NCBI GenBank assembly: GCA_946628745.1
Contig: CAMOXA010000043.1
Coordinates: 1-10,555 of the forward strand
Direction: 5' to 3'
From: an uncultured Verrucomicrobiota bacterium
GTDB taxonomy: Bacteria; Verrucomicrobiota; Kiritimatiellia; RFP12; UBA1067
DNA length: 10,555 bases
Of this stretch, positions 1-6,568 are shown piece after piece. The number at the start of each line of letters is the position of its first letter. Within the stretch, counting starts at the first letter, position 1. The translations under genes and the position numbers were made by a program. The notes beneath the pieces are model-generated. The model did no database searches. It was not told where the DNA came from and worked only from the letters and a program-made list of their open reading frames with translations.

Positions 1-2485
1 TGACTTCGGCGTCCGTGGTCGAAACGGTCGCCGATATGACGGCCTGCTTCTTTCGCTGGAGCGCGAGCACCTTTTCTTCGACGGAGCCGGAGGCTATCAT
101 CTTCATGACGTATACCGTTTTTTTCTGGCCGATGCGGTGCGCACGGTCGGTGGCCTGGGCTTCGACGGCGGGGTTCCACCACGGGTCGTAGTGTATAACC
201 ATGTCGGCCCCAGTGAGATTGAGCCCCGTGCCGCCTGCCATGAGGGATATGAGAAACACCGGAATTTCCGGATCGCGATTGAAGCGGTTGCACTCGCCGA
301 GACGGTCTTTCGTGGAGCCGTCGAGATAGCAGAACGGTATGCCTTCTTCCTGCAGCGACGCGGCGATGATCTGCAGCATCTTCACGAACTGCGAGAAGAC
401 GAGAATCTTGTGTCCGCCGTCGATGGCGCTTTGAAGCTGCTCGAGAAACGCGTTGAGCTTGCCGAGCGCGGCGACCTGGCGCAGCTTCATGAGCATGGCG
501 AGAATCTCGAACTTCGACTTTGCGAAACCCTTTGCCTTCATGAGAGACCCAGCCTCGCGGCGGGTCTTGGCGAGAGCCTCGTTGTATTCCCTCTGGGAGT
601 CTTCGTCCATCGGGCAGTACGAGACCTTGACGATCTTGTCCGGCAGATCCTTGGCGACCATCTTCTTGACGCGGCGCAGGATGAACGGGTGCAGCTTCCG
701 CTTGAGCCGGGCGAGAGCTTCCTCCGCGCCCTGCCCTCCGTCGGCGACAGGCTGCTCGTAGTCGAGTTTGAACGACTCGTAGTCGCCGAGATAGTCCGGC
801 ATGAGAAAGTCGAAGATCGACCACACGTCTGCGACGGAGTTCTCGACAGGCGTGCCAGTGAGGACCAGGCGGCGGCGCGAGCGCAGAAGCTTCACGGCCT
901 TCGCGTTTTTCGTCTGGCGGTTTTTGATGTGCTGGGCCTCGTCGAGGACCACCGCGGCGAACTCTCTCGACGACCACGCTTCGTCGAAGTCGCGCTGCAA
1001 GAGCGCGTACGACGTCACGACGATGTCGGCTTTGTCTATGAGCGGGAAGCTCGCCGCGCGGTCGGGGCCTGATATCACGAGCGTCTTGAGCCACGGGGTG
1101 AACTTCTGCGCTTCGGCTTCCCAGTTCCTGACGAGCGACGTCGGGCAGATGATGAGAGAAGGGCCTTCGTCTTTTCGCGGCAGAGACAGCCATGTGAGGG
1201 TTTGAAGGGTCTTGCCCAGGCCCATCTCGTCCGCCAGCAGGCCCGAGAGTCCGGCGTTTTCCAGAAAGCCCATCCAATACACGCCCTGCTTCTGGTACGG
1301 GCGCAAGACGCCGTCGAGTTTGCCGAGCGAAATCGGTTCGAATTTCGCGCCGCTCTCGCGGTTGCGGGCCGCGGCGGTTTCGCGCCAGCGCGCGGCGGCG
1401 GTGTCGTCCGTCTCGATGACGTCCGCGAGCATGTCGAGCGAGCTTTTGACGTAGGGCGCGTGGACGGACTTCACGCGGAACCACCCCGCGGGCGCGCCGT
1501 TCTGGCTCGCCGCGCAGTCCCTGAAGACGCCGTGCATGGTCTCGATCGCCTTGTTGTCCAGCAGAAAGACGTCGTTGCCGTGCAGGATGTATCCGTCGCC
1601 GCGGTTGAGCGCGGCCTGTATTTCGGCGGGCGAGACTTCGGTGCCTTGGGCGTCGAACGTGTAGCTGACGTCGAATGCGCCGCCCGGCGCGTCCTTTATC
1701 TTGACGAGCGGCAGAATGTAGTGCATCGAGTCTGTGAGCTTCATCAGCCTGTCGGATAGATCCACCTGCCATCCGCGCCGTCTGAGCTCCGGCAGGCCCG
1801 CGCCCAGGAAGTCGAGCACCTTCTGCGGATCGGTGCAGTAGACCTTCATGTCGTTGGCGCGGTAGCCCGGCTCGAATCCCCACGCTTCGAGAGACTTGAC
1901 GGCGTCGCGTTCGGCGTCCTGCGAACGCACGAATCTGACGAGCGGGTCGTCGGGAGATTGGATGTACACGGTGCGCTCGGCCTGGAGCGAACACGCCGGG
2001 AAGTCGATGTCGCCGTACCATGCGTCCAGCGCGATTGAAAGAGACGCGCGCGAACCCGACACCAGCGCGTAGAATCTGGGCTTCATCGGCGCTTCAATGA
2101 CGTCGGCGTCTTCTTCGCGGGCCGGACCGTCCGCGGCACCGGCCGTCTCGTGCCGCTCGCGTTCTTCGCGCTCGTCTTCTTCCATCTCCAGAACCATCTG
2201 GGCGATGCCGATCGCGACCACGTGCTGGCACACTCTCCCGAGCTTCTGGTTCGTGTAGCACGGACAGTGCGATTCGATTCTGTTGCGCTCCTTGAGCTTG
2301 AAGGATACCGGCATCTCCCATCCGTCGGGACGCTCGATTTTCCCGGATACGGTGACTGTCTCGTCGTCGTAATGCACGCTTTTGACATCGCCGGAGTTGA
2401 CGACGGCGAGAGCCTGGTTGAAGACTTCGACGCCTCCCCAGCCCACAAGTTCGTCTTTTGTGATACCGCTTTTTGCTTTGTTCAT
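1..2485 (-). CDS. SWIM zinc-finger SNF2-family DEAD/DEAH helicase (3' end beyond left edge)
   Basis: ATP-driven double-stranded DNA translocase of the bacterial SNF2/HepA type, cytoplasmic; its substrate in the cell is not known. The frame is open from ATG at 2485 to base 1, giving 828 residues with the C-terminus missing. Seen in order: a SWIM zinc finger (C74-P-C76 ... C86-Q-H88); a middle region of about 100-400 resembling the bacterial SNF2-associated domain; Walker A DEMGLGKT at 419-426; the DEAQ box at 515-518 followed by HIKN; an LTGTP motif; and motif VI DRAHRIGQ at 780-787. An in-frame ATG lies seven codons upstream (2506), but it overlaps the promoter -10, so I prefer 2485. The loop between LRQ (668-670) and GK (675-676) is very short and lacks the usual C-H-P segment. 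It is divergent from the restriction-modification cassette. SNF2 proteins occur in defence loci, but the flanking-like GC content fits a resident gene. Family is certain, role is not. Confidence 0.95.
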   Translation of the reverse strand, partial: MNKAKSGITKDELVGWGGVEVFNQALAVVNSGDVKSVHYDDETVTVSGKIERPDGWEMPVSFKLKERNRIESHCPCYTNQKLGRVCQHVVAIGIAQMVLEMEEDEREERERHETAGAADGPAREEDADVIEAPMKPRFYALVSGSRASLSIALDAWYGDIDFPACSLQAERTVYIQSPDDPLVRFVRSQDAERDAVKSLEAWGFEPGYRANDMKVYCTDPQKVLDFLGAGLPELRRRGWQVDLSDRLMKLTDSMHYILPLVKIKDAPGGAFDVSYTFDAQGTEVSPAEIQAALNRGDGYILHGNDVFLLDNKAIETMHGVFRDCAASQNGAPAGWFRVKSVHAPYVKSSLDMLADVIETDDTAAARWRETAAARNRESGAKFEPISLGKLDGVLRPYQKQGVYWMGFLENAGLSGLLADEMGLGKTLQTLTWLSLPRKDEGPSLIICPTSLVRNWEAEAQKFTPWLKTLVISGPDRAASFPLIDKADIVVTSYALLQRDFDEAWSSREFAAVVLDEAQHIKNRQTKNAKAVKLLRSRRRLVLTGTPVENSVADVWSIFDFLMPDYLGDYESFKLDYEQPVADGGQGAEEALARLKRKLHPFILRRVKKMVAKDLPDKIVKVSYCPMDEDSQREYNEALAKTRREAGSLMKAKGFAKSKFEILAMLMKLRQVAALGKLNAFLEQLQSAIDGGHKILVFSQFVKMLQIIAASLQEEGIPFCYLDGSTKDRLGECNRFNRDPEIPVFLISLMAGGTGLNLTGADMVIHYDPWWNPAVEAQATDRAHRIGQKKTVYVMKMIASGSVEEKVLALQRKKQAVISATVSTTDAEV

Positions 2486-2495
2486 TTTGTGGATG

Positions 2496-2507
2496 AATGA
2501 TATCATT
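2496..2507. repeat. 12-base perfect palindrome over the helicase -10
   Basis: AATGATATCATT is its own reverse complement and covers the whole -10 hexamer of the helicase promoter. A palindrome in this place is where a dimeric repressor or a methylation-sensitive protein would act; that role is inferred. It contains GATATC, which also occurs elsewhere in the window (for example near 1070, 7858 and 9041), so the core alone is not special. Confidence 0.5.
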
Positions 2508-2525
2508 TTGGCCCAGCGATGTCAA
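2497..2525 (-). promoter_or_regulatory. Sigma-70-type promoter of the SNF2 helicase
   Basis: Read on the minus strand, TTGACA (2525-2520) is followed by exactly 17 bases and then TATCAT (2502-2497): a perfect -35, and a -10 with one mismatch. Transcription should start near 2490, about five bases before the ATG at 2485, so the mRNA would be almost leaderless and no Shine-Dalgarno site fits. The -10 is embedded in a perfect 12-base palindrome (2496-2507). Its -35 lies 29 bases from the -35 of the divergent methyltransferase promoter. Confidence 0.7.
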
Positions 2526-2554
2526 TGCCGCCATGACGGTGCAACTCCAGATCA

Positions 2555-2584
2555 TAGACAACGCGGCGCGAAATATGGTATAAT
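2555..2584 (+). promoter_or_regulatory. Extended -10 promoter of the restriction-modification cassette
   Basis: TAGACA (2555-2560, one mismatch to TTGACA), an 18-base spacer ending in TGG, then a perfect TATAAT (2579-2584). The TG one base ahead of the -10 makes it an extended -10 promoter. The predicted start is near 2591, leaving a leader of about 27 bases. The thirteen bases 2572-2584 are identical to the rubrerythrin promoter at 4356-4368. Confidence 0.7.
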
Positions 2585-2607
2585 GTCCTCATCTTGAGAG
2601 ACAAAGG
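2572..2607 (+). repeat. Promoter/leader direct repeat, copy 1
   Basis: Contains AATATGGTATAAT (2572-2584) and GAGACAAAGG (2598-2607). The second copy (4356-4394) has the identical first block and GAAACAAAGG. The spacing between blocks is 13 bases here and 16 in copy 2. The copies bracket the restriction-modification genes. Confidence 0.5.
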
Positions 2608-2612
2608 CTAGA

Positions 2613-2621
2613 ATGAGATGA
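2613..2621 (+). other. Two-codon leader ORF (ATG AGA TGA) overlapping the methyltransferase start
   Basis: A start codon at 2613 is followed by one AGA codon and TGA at 2619-2621. The stop shares bases with the methyltransferase ATG at 2618-2620. The only Shine-Dalgarno-like stretch, AAAGG at 2603-2607, is five bases from this minigene's ATG but ten bases from the methyltransferase ATG, so ribosomes may load on the minigene first and re-initiate. Whether it is translated cannot be told from sequence. Confidence 0.35.
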
Positions 2622-3535
2622 GCGGAACAGTACCACATATTGTGCAGTATCAGGGTTCCAAGAGAATCTTGGCACCACAGATACTTCAGTATATGCCGCG
2701 CCGTTTTGAGCGGTTAGTGGAGCCTTTTGCGGGCATGGCAGCGATAACAATTGCAAATGCCGTGCAGGGACGCGCAGATAAATACATCGTAAACGATCTA
2801 AACAAGCCTCTTGTCAGCGTTTTGCAGGCTGCCGTAGAATCGCCAATGGATTTGGTATCAGGGTATGCACAAGTATGGAACGCACAGTTTTCCTACTCTG
2901 GGGGAAGCATCAGTCATTTTTACAAGGTTCGTGATGATTTCAACGGTGGAGACCAATCGCCAGCGAATATGCTCTATCTTCTGGCTAGGTGCGTAAAAGG
3001 GTCGGTGCGATACAGCAGCAACGGTCAGTTCAATCAATCACCCGACAAACGCCGCCACGGAACGTCGCCAAAGACGCTGAAGCCTAACGTGCAGGCAATT
3101 TCTTGGCATCTTAATGGACGCACAACGTTTCTCACTAGCGACTACCGTGAAGTTCTGGAAACGACGCGGCCAGGTGATTTGGTTTACATGGATCCTCCGT
3201 ATCAAGGTGTTTGCAACGCAAGAGACAACCGATATTTTTCAGGAATCGAATTCAGTGATTTTGTGGAAGCAGTCGATATGCTCAACCGCCGCGGCGTGGA
3301 TTTTCTCATAAGTTACGATGGACAGTGCGGTGACAGGCAGTATGGTGAAGATCTGCCAAAGGAACTTGGATTGGAGAAGGTTCTGCTCAACGCGGGTCTT
3401 TCAAGCCAGAGCCTTTTGCTTGGCAAGAAGGAAGTCACTTACGAGGCACTTTACATCAGTAGAGGATTGCGTGGGAAAACATCAACGTCCAAATCGATCA
3501 CTCAACCTTTATTGTTCGATAAAATTGCAGTATGA
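2618..3535 (+). CDS. D12-class (Dam-like) DNA adenine N6-methyltransferase of a type II restriction-modification system
   Basis: Transfers a methyl group from S-adenosylmethionine to N6 of adenine in a short DNA site, protecting host DNA from the partner nuclease. The 305 residues show the order typical of the alpha/D12 (Dam, MboI, DpnII) class: motif X at the N-terminus (YQGSKRILAPQI, about 11-22), the AdoMet-binding motif I (VEPFAGMAAIT, 34-44), an ND pair following beta-2 (about 79-80), a variable target-recognition region, then the catalytic DPPY at 192-195. The start at 2618 is the first ATG in this frame after the promoter and brings motif X to the expected place. AAAGG (2603-2607) is a distant Shine-Dalgarno. 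The downstream nuclease starts inside its stop codon. Base composition is AT-richer than the neighbours (31/60 GC at 2941-3000), suggesting transfer. The recognition sequence cannot be read from the protein; GATC occurs several times within the gene itself. Confidence 0.93.
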   Translation: MSGTVPHIVQYQGSKRILAPQILQYMPRRFERLVEPFAGMAAITIANAVQGRADKYIVNDLNKPLVSVLQAAVESPMDLVSGYAQVWNAQFSYSGGSISHFYKVRDDFNGGDQSPANMLYLLARCVKGSVRYSSNGQFNQSPDKRRHGTSPKTLKPNVQAISWHLNGRTTFLTSDYREVLETTRPGDLVYMDPPYQGVCNARDNRYFSGIEFSDFVEAVDMLNRRGVDFLISYDGQCGDRQYGEDLPKELGLEKVLLNAGLSSQSLLLGKKEVTYEALYISRGLRGKTSTSKSITQPLLFDKIAV

Positions 3536-4242
3536 AAAAGCTGCCTAAGTCTTTCCTGGCCAAGTTGAATGCAGTGTCGGCCAAACGCCCTAAAACAGTG
3601 ATTCAACGGATAATCAAGAACGGTTTCGTAACCACAGAAGAACTCAAGGGGCTTGGCTATGAACATGCGCCTCGCGCTGCCCGCGATGTCCGTGAGCTTG
3701 GCATACCACTTGAGACGTTTTGGACAAGAGATTCAAGCGGTCGACGTATTGGCGCATATCGTTTTGGCGACCCTTCGCTGGCTGGCGACAAAATCTCAAA
3801 AACAAAAGGCAGAACTGTTTTGTCGAAGGCATTGAAAAAGGCCCTGATAGAAAAATTTGGAGCTAAATGCTTCATATATCTGCAGCCGATGGAGGAACGA
3901 CTTCTACAGGTAGACCACCGCATACCGTATGAAATAGGTGGCGAGCAAAAGGCTGGCAATCTTGATTGCTATATGCTGTTGAGTCCGTCGGCAAACCGCG
4001 CCAAGTCCTGGACGTGCGAGCATTGCCCGAATTGGGAACGAAAAGACGCATCATTCTGCGTCAAATGCTTTTGGGCGCATCCTGAAAACTACACGCATAT
4101 TGCCGGACACGAGCAGAGACAAATAGTTATAACTTTCACCGGTAACGAGATAGAGGACTACAACAAACTCATTACACTTGTTGGCGTATCCAAGGCTGAG
4201 GAGACAATCAAAGGATTGATCGAGGAATATATTAAATCCTGA
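3532..4242 (+). CDS. HNH-family type II restriction endonuclease
   Basis: Probable partner nuclease of the upstream methyltransferase, cutting unmethylated sites. In 236 residues it shows an N-terminal winged-helix-like segment (about 20-80, with VTTEELKGLGY and a hydrophilic wing ending GAYRFG), then an HNH/beta-beta-alpha-metal core: VDH (D128-H129) with IPYEIGG, N143-L, and ANRAKS around N155. Directly after the core is a four-cysteine zinc site (C162-x2-C165 ... C176-x2-C179). Its ATG overlaps the methyltransferase stop as ATGA, and no Shine-Dalgarno is visible, so expression probably relies on translational coupling, which keeps nuclease synthesis dependent on methylase synthesis. It is AT-rich (27/60 GC at 4141-4200). 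The fold and the pairing make a restriction enzyme very likely; a homing-type HNH nuclease is less likely because of the tight operon with a methylase. Confidence 0.88.
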   Translation: MKKLPKSFLAKLNAVSAKRPKTVIQRIIKNGFVTTEELKGLGYEHAPRAARDVRELGIPLETFWTRDSSGRRIGAYRFGDPSLAGDKISKTKGRTVLSKALKKALIEKFGAKCFIYLQPMEERLLQVDHRIPYEIGGEQKAGNLDCYMLLSPSANRAKSWTCEHCPNWERKDASFCVKCFWAHPENYTHIAGHEQRQIVITFTGNEIEDYNKLITLVGVSKAEETIKGLIEEYIKS

Positions 4243-4262
4243 AGTATGGTGCTTCTTTTTTT
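4241..4262 (+). terminator. Short Rho-independent terminator after the restriction cassette
   Basis: GAAGTA (4241-4246), loop TGG, TGCTTC (4250-4255), then seven Ts (4256-4262). The six-pair stem has one G-U wobble and overlaps the endonuclease stop codon. The stem is weak in GC but the T-tract is clean, and it closes the AT-rich cassette ahead of the rubrerythrin promoter. Confidence 0.5.
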
Positions 4263-4355
4263 GTCCCCCAAAGACGCGCAAGACCACCCACTTTGCAGAG
4301 GTGAAGCGAAAAATGGGTAAACTCCAGAGAAAGTCCGGATAGCCGCAGGCGGCCG

Positions 4356-4368
4356 AATATGGTATAAT
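4356..4368 (+). promoter_or_regulatory. Extended -10 promoter of the rubrerythrin operon
   Basis: TATGG precedes a perfect TATAAT (4363-4368), giving an extended -10. No good -35 is seen 16-18 bases upstream, where instead a GCCGC-AG-GCGGC inverted repeat lies (4342-4353). The predicted start is near 4375, with a leader of about 29 bases. Bases 4356-4368 match the cassette promoter at 2572-2584 exactly. The rest of 4263-4355 holds nothing I can assign. Confidence 0.65.
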
Positions 4369-4394
4369 ACAATCACTTCATATCGAAACAAAGG
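4356..4394 (+). repeat. Promoter/leader direct repeat, copy 2
   Basis: Contains AATATGGTATAAT (4356-4368) and GAAACAAAGG (4385-4394), matching copy 1 at 2572-2607. The second block forms the start of the rubrerythrin ribosome-binding site. It may be a true duplication left by cassette insertion, or two examples of this lineage's preferred promoter. Confidence 0.5.
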
Positions 4395-4396
4395 AG
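4391..4396 (+). promoter_or_regulatory. Strong Shine-Dalgarno of rubrerythrin
   Basis: AAGGAG seven bases before the ATG at 4404. It is the only near-consensus ribosome-binding site in the window and fixes the rubrerythrin start. The following two genes lack comparable sites, so they probably depend on ribosomes arriving from upstream. Confidence 0.75.
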
Positions 4397-4403
4397 AAAC
4401 AAC

Positions 4404-4937
4404 ATGGAGCTCAAAGGTTCTAAGACAGAGGCAAATCTCATGGCGGCGTTCGCCGGCGAGTCGCAGGCGCGCAACAAGTACGACTACTACGCATCCCGCG
4501 CCAAGAAGGACGGCTACGAGCAGATCGCGGCGATCTTCCAGGAGACGGCGCTCAACGAGAAAGAGCACGCCAAGATGTGGTTCAAGCTTTTCGCGGGCGT
4601 GGAAGGGACGAAGGAGAATCTGCTGGCGGCGGCCGCCGGAGAGCACGAGGAGTGGACCGAGATGTACAAGCGCTTCGCCGAGGAGGCCGAGGCCGAAGGC
4701 TTCAAGGAAATCGCCTTCAAGTTCCGCAAGGTCGCCGAGGTCGAAGCGCACCACGAAGAGCGCTACCGCAAGCTCGCGGCCAACATCGAGTCCGGCGAAG
4801 TGTGGGTCAAGGTCGGCGTCAACAAGTGGCAGTGCCGCAACTGCGGCGCGATCGTCGAGTCTGCGTCCGCGCCCGAGAAATGCCCCGTGTGCGACCATCC
4901 CAAGGCGTACTTCCAGCTCGAGCAAAACAATTTCTGA
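4404..4937 (+). CDS. rbr: Rubrerythrin
   Basis: Cytoplasmic non-heme diiron peroxidase that reduces hydrogen peroxide to water in anaerobes, using electrons from its own rubredoxin-type iron centre. At 177 residues it has the normal two-domain layout. The four-helix ferritin-like domain (1-130) carries likely iron ligands E19 (AGESQAR), E52 and H55 (ExxH), E93, E96, and E114 with H117 (second ExxH). The C-terminal rubredoxin domain has C144-x2-C147 and C160-x2-C163. All ligands appear present. It has the strongest ribosome-binding site in the window, and all five isoleucine codons are ATC, fitting high expression. It heads a run of three same-strand genes with the dehydrogenase nine bases downstream. 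I see no convincing PerR box over the promoter. Confidence 0.97.
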   Translation: MELKGSKTEANLMAAFAGESQARNKYDYYASRAKKDGYEQIAAIFQETALNEKEHAKMWFKLFAGVEGTKENLLAAAAGEHEEWTEMYKRFAEEAEAEGFKEIAFKFRKVAEVEAHHEERYRKLAANIESGEVWVKVGVNKWQCRNCGAIVESASAPEKCPVCDHPKAYFQLEQNNF

Positions 4938-4946
4938 CAAGCGAAG

Positions 4947-6560
4947 ATGAAACTCAATCTGGACTCGATCGCGTCGGACGCCGCCGGCTGGGCGAAGGCA
5001 GGCGTAAGGCTGCCCGGTTTCGACATAGCGGCCATGCGCGCGGCCACGGCCGCGGCGCCCGAGTGGGTGCACTTCGGCGCGGGCAACATATTCAGAGGCT
5101 TTATCGGCTCGATAAGCCAGCGCCTTCTCGACGCGGGGCTCTCCAAAACCGGCATAATAGCCTGCGAAACGTTCGACTGGGACGTCATAGACAGCATATA
5201 CGCGCCGTTCGACAATCTCACGCTCAACGTGCAGCTGAACCCCGACGGCACGACGTCGCGCGAAGTCCTCGCCGGTGTCGCCGAAGGCGTCAAGGCCGAT
5301 TTTTCGAATCCGGCGGCGGCGGAACGCCTCAAGGAGATCTTCCGCGCGCGCTCCCTCAAGATGGTGTCGTTCACGATAACCGAGAAGGGGTACCAGCTCA
5401 GGCGTCCGGACGGCACGCTGATGCCGGTCGTCGAGGCGGACATGAAGGAGGGGCCGCGTTCGGCGCGCCACGCGATGAGCATCGTCGCCGCGCTTCTGCT
5501 GGAGCGTTTCGAAGCGGGCAGGCTGCCGCTCGCGGTCGTGTCGATGGACAATTGCTCGCACAACGGCGAGAAGCTCAAGGCGGCCGTCGTCGAAATCGCC
5601 AGGGCGTGGGTCGAAGCAGGGTTCGCGCCGTCCGGCTGCCTCGACTACATCCTCGACGAAGCGACGGTGTCGTTCCCGTGGACGATGATCGACAAGATAA
5701 CGCCGCGTCCTCATCCCGCGGTTCAGGAGTCTTTGGCGAAAGACGGTATTGAAGGCATGGAGAGCGTCGTCACGCCGAAGAAGACGTTCATAGCGCCTTT
5801 CGTCAACGCGGAAAAGCCGCAGTATCTCGTCGTCGAGGACCGCTTCCCGAACGGACGCCCCGCGCTCGAAAAGGCGGGAGTGTACATGACCGACCGCGCG
5901 ACCGTCGACAAGACCGAGCGCATGAAAGTGACGACGTGCCTGAACCCGCTTCATACGGCGATGTCGATGTACGGGTGTCTGCTCGGCTACACGCTCATAT
6001 GCGAAGAGATGAAAGACGAAGACATCGTAAGACTCGTCAAGCGTCTGGGCTACGTCGAAGGGCTGCCGGTCGTGACAGACCCGGGCATCCTCTCGCCAAA
6101 GGCTTTCATCGACGAGGTCGTGCAAGAGCGCCTGCCGAATCCTTTCATGCCGGACGATCCGCGCCGCATCGCGACGGACACTTCGCAGAAGGTCGGCATA
6201 CGCTTCGGCGAGACGGTGAAAAGATACATTGAAGAGGGGCGCGACGTTTCTTCGCTCACGGCGATACCGCTCGCTATCGCGGGGTGGATGCGCTATCTGC
6301 TCGCGGTGGACGACGAGGGCCGTCCGATCGAGGTCAGCGCGGATCCTCTCAAGGACGAGCTCCAGTCGAAGCTCGCGGGAATAGTCTGGAACGACCCGTC
6401 GAGCTACAACGGGCAGCTTCGGCCGATACTCGCGAACGCGTCGATATTCGGGACGGATCTCGCCGCCACGGCGCTCGGCGCGAAGATCGAGGGCTATTTC
6501 GTGCGCCTCCTGGGCGGCCCCGGCTCGGCCAGGCGGCTCCTCGGCGAAGAGCTGGGTTGA
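4947..6560 (+). CDS. Mannitol dehydrogenase-family NAD-dependent oxidoreductase (possible keto-uronate reductase)
   Basis: Long-chain polyol/sugar-acid dehydrogenase of the family that includes mannitol 2-dehydrogenase, fructuronate reductase (UxuB) and tagaturonate reductase (UxaB). The 537 residues show the nucleotide-binding turn HFGAGNIFRGF (G44, G46, R50), an SMDN-x-x-x-NG segment (about 198-205), FPWTMIDKITPRP, and the catalytic block MKVTTCLNPLH (K327, N333, H336). In the characterised Pseudomonas mannitol dehydrogenase the K-to-N spacing is one residue shorter as I recall it, so this is a distinct subfamily and the substrate is open. A rhamnogalacturonan lyase eight bases downstream makes a role in uronate or pectin-sugar metabolism plausible. 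The start at 4947 has no good Shine-Dalgarno and lies nine bases after the rubrerythrin stop, pointing to coupled translation. Half of its isoleucine codons are ATA (16 of 32), unusual for GC-rich DNA. Confidence 0.9.
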   Translation: MKLNLDSIASDAAGWAKAGVRLPGFDIAAMRAATAAAPEWVHFGAGNIFRGFIGSISQRLLDAGLSKTGIIACETFDWDVIDSIYAPFDNLTLNVQLNPDGTTSREVLAGVAEGVKADFSNPAAAERLKEIFRARSLKMVSFTITEKGYQLRRPDGTLMPVVEADMKEGPRSARHAMSIVAALLLERFEAGRLPLAVVSMDNCSHNGEKLKAAVVEIARAWVEAGFAPSGCLDYILDEATVSFPWTMIDKITPRPHPAVQESLAKDGIEGMESVVTPKKTFIAPFVNAEKPQYLVVEDRFPNGRPALEKAGVYMTDRATVDKTERMKVTTCLNPLHTAMSMYGCLLGYTLICEEMKDEDIVRLVKRLGYVEGLPVVTDPGILSPKAFIDEVVQERLPNPFMPDDPRRIATDTSQKVGIRFGETVKRYIEEGRDVSSLTAIPLAIAGWMRYLLAVDDEGRPIEVSADPLKDELQSKLAGIVWNDPSSYNGQLRPILANASIFGTDLAATALGAKIEGYFVRLLGGPGSARRLLGEELG

Positions 6561-6568
6561 CGAACCGG

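Noticed and set aside
137..1759. Plus-strand open frames across the left end
   Set aside because: They lie opposite the SNF2 helicase, whose full set of motifs reads on the minus strand.
4316..4340. GGTAAACTCC followed by AGAGAAAGTCCGGATAG, resembling pieces of bacterial RNase P RNA
   Set aside because: The two pieces come from opposite ends of RNase P RNA, lie side by side here, and none of the surrounding conserved core is present. Fewer than 30 bases match, so chance or a tiny relic is likelier than an RNA gene.
4342..4353. GCCGC-AG-GCGGC inverted repeat ahead of the rubrerythrin -10
   Set aside because: The loop is only two bases and no T-tract follows, so it is not a terminator; short GC-rich repeats are expected by chance here. 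Noted only as a possible operator.
4362..4378. Possible PerR/Fur box over the rubrerythrin promoter
   Set aside because: Only the left half (TATAAT, which is the -10 itself) fits; the right half does not match.
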